32,801 nt of DNA from Saprospiraceae bacterium (GTDB lineage: Bacteria; Bacteroidota; Bacteroidia; Chitinophagales; Saprospiraceae): contig JANQRV010000140.1 of assembly GCA_028284395.1 (NCBI GenBank), positions 1 through 32,801 of the forward strand, read 5' to 3'. The notes under the pieces are model-generated. The model saw only the letters and a list, made by a program, of their open reading frames with translations. It was not told where the DNA came from and ran no database searches. Below, one piece after another: positions 8,178-16,452 of the stretch. The translations under genes were made by a program, and so were the position numbers. Within the stretch, counting starts at the first letter, position 1, and each line of letters starts with the position of its first letter.

Positions 8178-9335
8178 ATGCGTATTATCCTGTTTACCGG
8201 TAAAGGCGGAGTGGGAAAGACAACTGTAGCTGCTTCGACTGCCTTGAAGGCAGCAAAGGAAGGAAAAAAGACCCTCATTATATCAACGGACCCGGCACAC
8301 AGTTTGTCGGATGCACTCGACCTCGAACTCAGCCCGGAGCCAACGGAGATTGCTCCCAACCTATTTGCTCAGGAATTTGATGTTTACTACTCCATGCAGA
8401 AGTATTGGAACAATATGCGCAACCTGATGAATACCATTTTCAGGTGGAGAGGAGTGAAGGGAGTAGTTGCGGAGGAACTATCGGTTTTGCCGGGAATGGA
8501 AGAGGCTTCTGCCTTCTTATGGTTAGAAAAATATTATCGGGAAGGTACCTACGACGTCATTGTTATCGACAGTGCTCCCACTGGCGAAACCCTGACCTTG
8601 TTGTCGCTCCCGCAAGTAGCTAAGTCCTGGATGACCAAGGCCTTTTCCCGCAAGAATATCGCGGTAAAAACCGTGACGAAAGGAGTGAAGTTTTTTACTG
8701 GAGTACCTTTAGACAAAGGACTGGAAGAGATGGACGACCTGTTCAACAAATTGGAGCAGGTACAACAGGTATTTCTCGATCCCGAAATCGCCTCCATTCG
8801 CATCGTCACCAATCCCGAAAGGATGGTGATCAAGGAGGCGCGCAGGGCCTATACCTACTTGCAGTTGTACGGCTACAACGTTGATGGTGTGATCATCAAT
8901 CGGATCTTGCCGGAAAAATCCGTAGGAGAAGCCTTTAAGTATTACATCGAATCTCAAAGCAAGTACATTCAGGAAATAGAGGAAAGTTTCAAGCCGTTAC
9001 CCATTTTGAAGGTAAAGCATCAGGGACAGGAAGTTTTTGGCATGAAACAATTGAATAAGATCGGAACGTCCCTTTACAAAGGAAAAAAGGCATCAGATGT
9101 GTTGTATCTCGATAAGCCTTTTGAGATCATCGAAAACAGTAAAGGTTATTTCTTCAAGACGAAACTGCCCTTTGTTGTAGAAGAAGACATCGACCTGAAG
9201 AAATTCGGGGATGAGTTGGTCATCGATCTCGGAAACCGCCGGAAATCGCTGATGTTGCCACGATTCGCGAGCTTCTTAAAACTGGAAGAGTTTAGGTTTC
9301 AGGCGCCGTGGTTGGTTGTATCTCTTGTGAAATAA
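8178..9335 (+). CDS. ArsA/Get3-family ATPase with HSP20-like C-terminal domain
   Basis: 385 residues. The deviant Walker A motif GKGGVGKTT (8-16) holds the signature lysine of the SIMIBI class. STDPAHSLSDAL follows (switch I region), and IDSAPTGETLTLL (from D131) is the switch II block. Residues about 313-385 form the HSP20-like tail seen on many bacterial ArsA homologs. The protein contains no cysteine at all, so it lacks the arsenite-binding cysteines of ArsA and the zinc CxxC of Get3; arsenic export is very unlikely. Get3-type ATPases shield hydrophobic helices during delivery to membranes. Because the gene is packed 2 bp after a phasin-like gene, a chaperone or targeting role for amphipathic droplet proteins is a reasonable inference. 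Confidence 0.9.
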   Translation: MRIILFTGKGGVGKTTVAASTALKAAKEGKKTLIISTDPAHSLSDALDLELSPEPTEIAPNLFAQEFDVYYSMQKYWNNMRNLMNTIFRWRGVKGVVAEELSVLPGMEEASAFLWLEKYYREGTYDVIVIDSAPTGETLTLLSLPQVAKSWMTKAFSRKNIAVKTVTKGVKFFTGVPLDKGLEEMDDLFNKLEQVQQVFLDPEIASIRIVTNPERMVIKEARRAYTYLQLYGYNVDGVIINRILPEKSVGEAFKYYIESQSKYIQEIEESFKPLPILKVKHQGQEVFGMKQLNKIGTSLYKGKKASDVLYLDKPFEIIENSKGYFFKTKLPFVVEEDIDLKKFGDELVIDLGNRRKSLMLPRFASFLKLEEFRFQAPWLVVSLVK

Positions 9336-9350
9336 GGAAAAATTGTAACA

Positions 9351-10139
9351 GTGGACCGGGAACAAACCTCTCTTGATCAACCGATTCCAAGGCCTTCCCT
9401 GATAAGGTTTCTGGGAGAACCGATTCTGGTTTGGCATGATCTTTGGCGATCCCGCCAATTTCAAAAAACTTACCAGGCCGCGTCGTCGGGAGATGGGCAT
9501 CCGGTCCTGGTTTTGCCGGGATTGTTGGGTACGGATCTTTCAACAACCCATCTACGCAGATTTCTCCGCAACCTCGGCTATACGCCCTATGCCTGGCAAA
9601 TGGGGATTAACTTGGGAGACATTCGCCAGTTACATACCATCATGGAAACGGTTGAAGGTCTGTACGACAAACACCAGTCGAAGGTCAGCATCATCGGATG
9701 GAGTCTGGGCGGGATTTACGCCCGCCAATTGGGCAAGAGAAAACCCGAATTGATTCGTCAGATCATTACGATGGGGGCTCCATTTGGTGATGTTGAACAA
9801 TCTAATAACGCGGCCTGGCTATATAAGCTGATCAACCATAGAAGGCCCCTCACCGATGCAGACCGGGAATGGATTAAGGACCTTCCTACACCGGCACCGG
9901 TACCTACTACTGCGATCTACTCAAAACGGGATGGCATTGTTCCCTGGCAAACTTGCATCGAACAAATAGAGGACGACTGGCATCAGAACATCGAAGTACG
10001 AGGCAGTCACTTCGGACTACCCTATGTTCCCGCCGTGTGGGTTGTGATTGAAGATAGATTGAAATTGGATCAAAATAGTTGGATTCCTTTTCAAAAAAAG
10101 GAAAACCTAAGCGAATTGGTCTGTTTTCCCTCCCTTTAA
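9351..10139 (+). CDS. Alpha/beta hydrolase (esterase/lipase type), copy 1
   Basis: 262 residues with the alpha/beta hydrolase triad: nucleophile S118 in GWSLGG, D194 in SKRDGIVPW and H220 in RGSHFGL. The HPVLVLPGLLGTD segment is the usual oxyanion-side strand-loop. There is no signal peptide, so it acts inside the cell. The start is GTG, preceded by a recognisable AAGGA (9334-9338) that overlaps the ATPase stop codon; such a Shine-Dalgarno site is unusual in this window. It is the last gene of the phasin-like operon and is clearly paralogous to the convergent gene that follows. The substrate is unknown; an acylglycerol or wax ester of the storage droplet would fit the context. Confidence 0.88.
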   Translation: MDREQTSLDQPIPRPSLIRFLGEPILVWHDLWRSRQFQKTYQAASSGDGHPVLVLPGLLGTDLSTTHLRRFLRNLGYTPYAWQMGINLGDIRQLHTIMETVEGLYDKHQSKVSIIGWSLGGIYARQLGKRKPELIRQIITMGAPFGDVEQSNNAAWLYKLINHRRPLTDADREWIKDLPTPAPVPTTAIYSKRDGIVPWQTCIEQIEDDWHQNIEVRGSHFGLPYVPAVWVVIEDRLKLDQNSWIPFQKKENLSELVCFPSL

Positions 10140-10169
10140 GATAGAGTGGAGGAGTGGGCATCGATCGAT

Positions 10170-10955
10170 CTAAAGCGAGGGGTAAAAGAGGAAGTCCTTG
10201 AGGATGTTGGTCTCCCGAAAATATTCCCAATTGTCACTGTTATAGAGCAGACGATCTGCAATGATTTCCATGACGGTCGGATTCACTCCCAGTCCAAAAT
10301 GACTACCCCTGACCTGAATGTTCTGATGAATTTCATCTTCTTCTTCCAGGCAAAGCTGCCAGGGTACGATGCCGTCTTCTTTGGTATAGACCGCGGTAGT
10401 GGGTACGGGGGCCGGCAGCGGAATATCTTCGTAGAGAATCGGGTCGATATCACTGGCTCTCTTTCCATTAGAAATGAAGTTGTAGATCCAGGCCACATTA
10501 TTGGGCTCGCTGATGCCCTTGAACGGGGAGCCAAGCGTGATGACCTGACGAATCAAGGCCGGTTTGGCTTTGGCCAACTGACGGGCAAAAACACCGCCAA
10601 GACTCCATCCAATCAAGCTTATTTTTTCGCCGTGAGTTTCATAAACGGATTCCAGTTTATCCAAAAGAAGGTCGAGAAACTCCACTTTAGCCGTATTACG
10701 CCCCAGATCCCAACCGTAGGCCTGATAGCCCGACTCGGTCAAGAATTTTCGCAATGGTGCAGTAGAAACATCAGAGGCCATAAAACCTGGTAAAACCATA
10801 ACCGGATGTTGGTCACCATAGTTCTTGGCTGCCAAAAACCTGCGATACGGAATGAAAAATCCCAACTCCGTGAATGCTCGCCCTCCTTCGGTCAACAACC
10901 AAAACAGAGAAGGTCTTGCCACCGTATTTTCACTTTCAGTTGTATGCCGCATCAT
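10170..10955 (-). CDS. Alpha/beta hydrolase (esterase/lipase type), copy 2
   Basis: 261 residues, aligning end to end with the convergent copy 1. It shares HPVMVLPGF, ISLIGWSLGGVFARQLAK, PAPVPTTAVYTKEDGIVPWQ and IQVRGSHFGL, and both proteins finish with PSL. The Ser/Asp/His triad (GWSLGG, KEDGIVPW, GSHFGL) is intact. It has no signal peptide or membrane helix. The two copies lie tail to tail with 30 bp between stops, consistent with an inverted duplication followed by divergence. It is transcribed away from the PlsB-HAD-PlsC gene across a 180-bp shared regulatory region. A role in mobilising or remodelling storage lipid is inference from context. Confidence 0.88.
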   Translation of the reverse strand: MMRHTTESENTVARPSLFWLLTEGGRAFTELGFFIPYRRFLAAKNYGDQHPVMVLPGFMASDVSTAPLRKFLTESGYQAYGWDLGRNTAKVEFLDLLLDKLESVYETHGEKISLIGWSLGGVFARQLAKAKPALIRQVITLGSPFKGISEPNNVAWIYNFISNGKRASDIDPILYEDIPLPAPVPTTAVYTKEDGIVPWQLCLEEEDEIHQNIQVRGSHFGLGVNPTVMEIIADRLLYNSDNWEYFRETNILKDFLFYPSL

Positions 10956-11078
10956 TAAAGATTTTTGTAGCCGAGTCTAAAAAATAATTTGGGGTATCGG
11001 TGAAATTAAGAAATTTAAAGCTAATTTTTCCGCACCTGCAAATGATAAAAAACGTTCAATTCCTCATCATATAACATA

Positions 11079-11102
11079 AAATATGAAACCTGGTTCATAT
11101 TT
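11079..11102. promoter_or_regulatory. 24-bp inverted repeat upstream of the PlsB-HAD-PlsC gene
   Basis: AAATATGAA (11079-11087) and TTCATATTT (11094-11102) are perfect 9-bp arms around a 6-bp spacer ACCTGG. The right arm overlaps CATATTTG (11096-11103), a 7/8 match to the -7 consensus TAnnTTTG, 33 bp before the start codon. A dimeric regulator bound here would block that promoter. The size resembles TetR-type fatty-acid regulator operators, but no such regulator is encoded in the window. Confidence 0.6.
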
Positions 11103-11135
11103 GCTTATCTTGTTAGATTAAGAGACCATCTAGCC

Positions 11136-14100
11136 ATGGAAGAATTAATTAACGATCCGAAATTTCAAAAGAAACTGATAGATATAGCCGACGAACTTGG
11201 TCAACCCTATAATGAGGTTCAGAAGGATGCGGCCGACTGCTTGAAAGAATTACATACACTGCACCAACCCCTGGCAAATGTATTGGGCTTGCAGGTCTCT
11301 CAATACATTTTGTCGCGCGGATACAGTAAGACGATTGACGTCAATCCGACCGAGATCCGCGAATTGGCGAAGTTGGCCCGCCAACACTCTATTGCCTTCG
11401 TCATGACTCATAAGACCTATCTGGACATGTTTGTGCTGGCCGTTACCCTGGGCCGGCATGGAATTCCGTTCCCCTATACGTTTGCCGGTATCAATATGGA
11501 CTTTTTAGGCTTTGGTCAACTGGCGCGCCAGAACGGCGTCATTTTTATTCGTCGCTCCTTCAGAGAGGATAGGGTTTACAAAGTCGCTTTGAGGCACTTT
11601 ATCGCCTCGCTCGTAAAAAAGGGGGCTCATTTTATGTGGGCCATCGAAGGTACGCGATCGCGCACGGGTAAGCTTGTTTGGCCCAAAGTTGGTATTCTGA
11701 AGTACATCCGGGAAGCGGAAGAGATGTCGCAACAGGCAGTAAAATACGTGCCGGTTTCCATCGTCTACGACTTGATCCCCGATGTGGAAGAAATGACCCG
11801 GGAAGGACGCGGAAAAAAGAAAAACCCTGAGAGTTTGAAGTGGTTCCTGGATTACGTCAGGAAAATGAGTGATAACTTCGGCAAAATATCCATCCGCTTT
11901 GGAGCACCGGTCGAAATCAATGAGGAAAACTCAGTGGAAGTCATCAGTGAAGGGCATTTTACGGCTCCTCATGCCCGGCGACTCTCCCGATTTGCTTTGG
12001 AACTGGTCCACAAGATAAATCAGGTTACTCCAGTGACTACCACCTCACTGATATGCATTTCGCTGCTTAGTAAGTTTGCCCTAAATAAGAGAACGATCGA
12101 AAATGATGTAGTGGATTTAATGCGACTGATCGAAAGCTATAAACCGGATGCTTTGGTGGATCGGGGCAAACCGATCGGAATGAGTGTCCAGGCCGGCCTC
12201 AACCTGCTGCAGAGGGCCAACCTGATCTTGCAACATGGAGAGGCGCTGGAAGCCAAGTACGTGCTCAATTCGGAAAATTATCTGCAGGCTACCTATTACG
12301 CCAACATGTCTGTCCATCATCTTTACCACCGGGCGTTTATAGAATTGGCGTTGCTCAAGTCGGCTGAGGCCAAACCAGCCTTCCGGCAGGAGACCTTTTG
12401 GGAGGAAATCATGGCCCTTCGATCGCTTTTCAAGTTTGAATTCTTTTATTCCAGAAAGTTACAATTCTCCGATGAAGTAGAGGCAAACTTGGAGATCCTT
12501 TCCAAAAACTGGATGGAGCTGATCGAAACCACCAGATCCAAAAAGCTATCCTTTTTGGAGGACCAAGAATTGATTGTCGCTCCGGTAGTACTTTATACCT
12601 ATATTGAAGCATATCGGGTCGTTATTCACGCTTTACAAAGCTGGAACCCCGAAATCAAGTTTGACGAAAAGGTCTTTATCCAGTCCTGCCTTTTTCTCAG
12701 CGAAGAATTGCATTGGCAAGGACGAATTCAGAGAGTGGGTTCCGTCTCGAAGCCTTTTCTCCTGAACGGCTTACGTCTGGCTCAAAATCTCAATTTGATC
12801 CCGACCCGGGACAACCCGAAAAAGAAGGAAATTGCAGCTTTTCTAGGGCAACTCAATCAAATTTCCGATGGGATCCAATGGTTGCAGGGCATCCTATTGG
12901 CCAAACCGGTGAAGACCGTATCAAAAGTGCCAGTGACTCGCGAAATTGTACCTGGTTCCAAGACGGAAGTGCTTACGCGAGCCATTATGGAGGGAGAGAG
13001 CGGCCCGCAAATCGGGGCCTTTTTTGATTTGGATCGGACCCTGATCAAAAGCTTTTCGGCAAAGGGTTTCTTTCAGACCCGGCTATTGAGTGGTAAAATG
13101 ACAACCAGGGAAGTGGTGGCTCAATTTGCCGGTGTTTTGGTTTATGCGACCGGCCAGGGAAATTTTGCCGGTTTGGCAGCGGTTGGCGCCCAGGGAGTAA
13201 AAGGAGTGAAAGAAGATGTCTTTATCGAAGTAGGGGAGCACGTTTATCACAAACAATTAGCGGATCAAATTTATCCGGAGTCGCGTGCTTTGGTCAATGC
13301 TCACCTGGCCAAAGGCCATACCGTCGCAATTATTTCGGCGGCCACGCCATATCAGGTCAACCCAATTGCCAGGGATCTTAACATCGAGTACGTCATGTGT
13401 ACCCGTATGGAAGTAGAAAAAGGACGATTTACCGGCAATATTGTGGAGCCGGCGTGTTGGGGAGAGGGAAAAGCCCACGCTGCCAAGGAGTTGGCCAAGA
13501 TACGGGCCCTGGATTTATCCAGGAGTTATTTTTATACGGATAGTGCCTCGGATGCCCCATTGCTGGAGATTGTAGGTAAACCGCGGCCCATTAATCCGGA
13601 TACCAAATTGTCGGCGCTGGCTTTTAAGAACAATTGGCCTGTTTTCCGTTTTAACGATGATGAACGTCCCGGGTTAATGAATTTTGTCCGAACCGGAATG
13701 GCCCTCGGTAGTTTGGCTCCTGCGGCTTTGACGGCCGTTGCGAGAGGGGCCTTGAGCTTATCATTTCAGGAAGGAACCAATTCATTAATGGCCACAGTAG
13801 GAGATCTCGTCGTGGCTGCTGCCGGAATTGAACTGGTAGTCAAGGGCAGGGAAAATCTATGGTCCAAACGACCGGCGGTTTTCATCTTTAATCATCAGAG
13901 TAGTGCCGACGTTTTCATTGTATCTAAACTCATCCGAAAGGACGCTACCGGCATTGCGAAGAAAGAACTGAAAAACATGCCCGTCATCGGCCAATTGATG
14001 ATGGCTGCGGGTGTGATATTTATCGACCGTAAAAATCGGGAAAAGGCCATTGAGGCAATGAAACCAGCAGTGGAGGCCCTCAAGCAGGGTACTTCCATCA

Positions 14101-14435
14101 TTATTTTTCCAGAAGGCACCAGGAGTAAGGACTATAAACTGGGGCCCTTTAAGAAAGGAGCTTTTCATTTGGCGATGCAGGCCAAGGTGCCCATAGTTCC
14201 GGTGGTGATTCGAAATGCACATGATGCCATGCCTAAAGGGGCCAGCGTATTTAGATCTGTAGCCATCGAAGTCATTGCCCTAGCTCCGGTTTCGACCAGT
14301 CGCTGGAAGAAAGAGAACCTGGACCGCCAAATTCACAAAATCCGTGGTATGTTCTTAAAAGAATTGGGCCAAGATCCTGGCAGCGGTGTGCGGAAAAACG
14401 GCCGTCAATCAGCCCGGCAACTTGGGAAACTTTGA
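11136..14435 (+). CDS. Trifunctional fusion: PlsB-like acyltransferase, HAD-IB hydrolase, PlsC-like acyltransferase
   Basis: 1099 residues with three catalytic units. Residues about 40-300 are a PlsB/GPAT-like acyltransferase, with HxxxxD at H92-D97 (HKTYLD), FIRRSF at 137-142 and EGTRSRTGK from E171, followed by a helical region to about 600. Residues about 626-830 are a HAD-IB hydrolase, with nucleophile D631 and D633 in FDLDRTL and the acidic pair D802/D806 in YTDSASD. Residues about 890-1085 are a PlsC-like acyltransferase, with NHQSSAD (H920-D925) and FPEGTRS (E993). Together they could turn glycerol-3-phosphate into lysophosphatidate and phosphatidate; the HAD could dephosphorylate phosphatidate to diacylglycerol, which is unproven. 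In mycobacteria the same parts are two adjacent genes, plsB2 and a HAD-PlsC plsC, beside a WS/DGAT gene. Its 3' end overlaps the convergent WS/DGAT gene by 27 bp. Confidence 0.92.
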   Translation: MEELINDPKFQKKLIDIADELGQPYNEVQKDAADCLKELHTLHQPLANVLGLQVSQYILSRGYSKTIDVNPTEIRELAKLARQHSIAFVMTHKTYLDMFVLAVTLGRHGIPFPYTFAGINMDFLGFGQLARQNGVIFIRRSFREDRVYKVALRHFIASLVKKGAHFMWAIEGTRSRTGKLVWPKVGILKYIREAEEMSQQAVKYVPVSIVYDLIPDVEEMTREGRGKKKNPESLKWFLDYVRKMSDNFGKISIRFGAPVEINEENSVEVISEGHFTAPHARRLSRFALELVHKINQVTPVTTTSLICISLLSKFALNKRTIENDVVDLMRLIESYKPDALVDRGKPIGMSVQAGLNLLQRANLILQHGEALEAKYVLNSENYLQATYYANMSVHHLYHRAFIELALLKSAEAKPAFRQETFWEEIMALRSLFKFEFFYSRKLQFSDEVEANLEILSKNWMELIETTRSKKLSFLEDQELIVAPVVLYTYIEAYRVVIHALQSWNPEIKFDEKVFIQSCLFLSEELHWQGRIQRVGSVSKPFLLNGLRLAQNLNLIPTRDNPKKKEIAAFLGQLNQISDGIQWLQGILLAKPVKTVSKVPVTREIVPGSKTEVLTRAIMEGESGPQIGAFFDLDRTLIKSFSAKGFFQTRLLSGKMTTREVVAQFAGVLVYATGQGNFAGLAAVGAQGVKGVKEDVFIEVGEHVYHKQLADQIYPESRALVNAHLAKGHTVAIISAATPYQVNPIARDLNIEYVMCTRMEVEKGRFTGNIVEPACWGEGKAHAAKELAKIRALDLSRSYFYTDSASDAPLLEIVGKPRPINPDTKLSALAFKNNWPVFRFNDDERPGLMNFVRTGMALGSLAPAALTAVARGALSLSFQEGTNSLMATVGDLVVAAAGIELVVKGRENLWSKRPAVFIFNHQSSADVFIVSKLIRKDATGIAKKELKNMPVIGQLMMAAGVIFIDRKNREKAIEAMKPAVEALKQGTSIIIFPEGTRSKDYKLGPFKKGAFHLAMQAKVPIVPVVIRNAHDAMPKGASVFRSVAIEVIALAPVSTSRWKKENLDRQIHKIRGMFLKELGQDPGSGVRKNGRQSARQLGKL

Positions 14436-16229
14436 CAGAATGGTTCCCAGTTTCATGGCTTTGGTGGAATCTCCATCGATTTGCAGCCGCCCCTGGATGA
14501 AAGCCGATTGCAAGCTCATTTCTCCTTTCCCGATCCGGGCCAAATGTTGATCGGCAATGGTGAAAGTCACATCCGGTTCTTTGGCCTTGCCCTTGCGTAC
14601 CACACCGGGAGATTTGTTCAGATCAATTTTCCATTCCCTCGGCACATCGCCGGTGACCTTGAATTGAAACAAACCGTTATTGGCCTTTATGTATTCGGCG
14701 TTCAATTTGAGCTGCTTCCGGACATGGGTGAAAAGTGCATCGGATGCCGCCTTAGCCGGTGCTTTTTTGACTCTAGTCTTACGATTTTTCAGTTTTAAGG
14801 CGGCGGCCTCCAATTCGTTAGCGGATTCGCGCAGGTACCTGGTAAAAACATCGATGTCCGGCATTGTTTTGGCGTCGGATGTCGGACTGAGGGTAATGAG
14901 GCCATTGTAACTGAATACGGTGATAATCAATCCCATGCCGTCAATAATCGGAGCCATGCCCATAACCGATAGAAGTTTATGGCCGTTGAGGTAAAGCGGG
15001 AATTGAGGGCCGGGTACATTGGTGATGGTGACATTGAAGACCGGATTGTGCATTTCCGAAATCTGGAAGCGAGAGTAAAGCCGCGCCGCCTGGTTGGCAA
15101 TGCCAAAAGGGACGGCCTCCGCCATATTCGCCAGTGCCTTGGCTCCAATTGCCCCCTGATAAGTTTTACCCCTTAATGTATTGTTGTGGATGGTTTCCAG
15201 GCATTCAATGGGATCTTCAATATTGGTAGCCAATTGTACCAGCATAGAAGAGATCTGGTTGCCCTGTTTTTTCTCTTCCGAAACGGTTCTGGTAGATATT
15301 GGTACCATGGCTACGAGGGGCTTTATCGGGAGTTTGTCTTTTTCGAGCAGGTACTTGCGCAAAGCTCCGGCACAAATACCCAGGATGACGTCATTCAACG
15401 TAGTCTTCACAATGCTTTTAAGAGCCTTAACCCTATCCAGGGAGAGGATGGCGGTATTCCATTTTCGTTGGGCGGAAATAATGCCGTTCAAAGGACTGGG
15501 CGGGGCGGTAAAAGGTGCGGTGGGTAATGCTGCTTTTTGTACCCTGGTGAGCATCCCCGCTTTGAAGGATGCCGTTATCGCTTCATTGATCAGCTTTGGA
15601 AATTTAAAGGGTTTTTCCACAAAACTCATAGTGCTTTTCAGCATGATGGTCAGTTCGTTCGGGAGCGGTTTGGGATTGTAGGGCTTTGGCTCGGGAATGG
15701 GCCGCGTTTCAGGGGTGAAGTCGAAGAGTAGACTTAACAGACCAGTGCTCCCGACACCGTCAACCGCCACGTGGTGAATTTTGGAAATCACGGCTACCGA
15801 TCCCTTGGGTACCTGCGGAATATTATCCAAACCTTCTACAAAAGTGAAAGACCAAAGTGGACGAGACTGGTCCAGGGGTTCACTAAATATTTGGTTAGCT
15901 ACTTTCCGCAAGGCTTTCCAATTGCCGGGCTTCGGTAGTGCAATATGGTGAATGTGCATGTCAATATTGAAATTCGGATCATCTACCCAGTAGGGATAAT
16001 CGATGCTGAGTGGTACATAGATCAGCCGTTTGCGCAAATTTGGAACCGTATGTATGCGGGAAAGTATCGTGGCGCGGAACTTATCAAAATCAAGTGACCC
16101 TTCAATGACTGCAACGCTACCGATGTGCATGGGGCTGGTTGGTGTCTCCGCGTAGAGGAAAGTGGCATCCATCCCACTAATGGCCTCAAGGTCAGATCCC
16201 TTAAATTGTTTTAGTATTTTATCTACCAT
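14409..16229 (-). CDS. Wax ester synthase/diacylglycerol acyltransferase (WS/DGAT) with C-terminal SCP2 domain
   Basis: Esterifies diacylglycerol or fatty alcohol with acyl-CoA, making triacylglycerol or wax ester. The active-site HHVAVDG is at 152-158. PLWSFTFVEGL lies upstream of it, and NDVILGICAGALRKYL and NVTITNVPGPQFPLYLNG downstream, all family hallmarks. Residues about 498-606 are an SCP2/sterol-carrier-like lipid-binding domain (FQFKVTGDVPREWKIDL, DVTFTIAD, QGRLQIDGD), giving 606 residues against the usual 450-500. An upstream ATG at 16319 would add 30 residues. The ATG at 16229 is preferred because a promoter element lies between the two and because family members start just before the ISGMDATFLY-type motif. 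It is convergent with, and overlaps by 27 bp, the PlsB-HAD-PlsC gene whose product would feed it. Confidence 0.93.
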   Translation of the reverse strand: MVDKILKQFKGSDLEAISGMDATFLYAETPTSPMHIGSVAVIEGSLDFDKFRATILSRIHTVPNLRKRLIYVPLSIDYPYWVDDPNFNIDMHIHHIALPKPGNWKALRKVANQIFSEPLDQSRPLWSFTFVEGLDNIPQVPKGSVAVISKIHHVAVDGVGSTGLLSLLFDFTPETRPIPEPKPYNPKPLPNELTIMLKSTMSFVEKPFKFPKLINEAITASFKAGMLTRVQKAALPTAPFTAPPSPLNGIISAQRKWNTAILSLDRVKALKSIVKTTLNDVILGICAGALRKYLLEKDKLPIKPLVAMVPISTRTVSEEKKQGNQISSMLVQLATNIEDPIECLETIHNNTLRGKTYQGAIGAKALANMAEAVPFGIANQAARLYSRFQISEMHNPVFNVTITNVPGPQFPLYLNGHKLLSVMGMAPIIDGMGLIITVFSYNGLITLSPTSDAKTMPDIDVFTRYLRESANELEAAALKLKNRKTRVKKAPAKAASDALFTHVRKQLKLNAEYIKANNGLFQFKVTGDVPREWKIDLNKSPGVVRKGKAKEPDVTFTIADQHLARIGKGEMSLQSAFIQGRLQIDGDSTKAMKLGTILSKFPKLPG

Positions 16230-16262
16230 GTGGAATTTAATTTGGTCTTCCTCGAAAGATAA

Positions 16263-16270
16263 CAAACTTA
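16263..16270 (-). promoter_or_regulatory. Bacteroidota -7 element for the WS/DGAT gene
   Basis: On the minus strand this reads TAAGTTTG, an exact TAnnTTTG match, 33 bp before the ATG at 16229. It lies downstream of the alternative start at 16319, so a transcript from here could only use the inner start. No well-spaced -33 TTTG is evident. Confidence 0.45.
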
Positions 16271-16452
16271 TTCTAACAAACCCGGTTTTCATTGCAAAGT
16301 CACCGTTGCATCCAAACAACGCTCCTTTTCGCGTGTCTGTTGGATAAAAAAATGCCGAATAACAATGCCTGAAGCTAAATTTTACTAGCCGTTAAGGGAA
16401 GTCTTGCCGATTTGTATTAATTTTATTTTCCAGCATCAAACCAACATGTAAT

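Noticed and set aside
8178-9335. Arsenic-resistance ATPase
   Set aside because: There are no cysteines for arsenite binding, no arsB/arsR/arsD genes nearby, and the context is phasin-like genes.
10146-10793. 215-codon plus-strand open frame
   Set aside because: It lies wholly antisense to the second alpha/beta hydrolase, whose catalytic motifs are intact; the composition of the antisense product is not protein-like.
11136-14435. Phosphoserine phosphatase as the role of the HAD domain
   Set aside because: The fold is of that subfamily, but its position between two glycerolipid acyltransferase domains makes serine synthesis unlikely.
15181-15681. 166-codon plus-strand open frame
   Set aside because: It is antisense to the conserved WS/DGAT core; a shadow of that gene.
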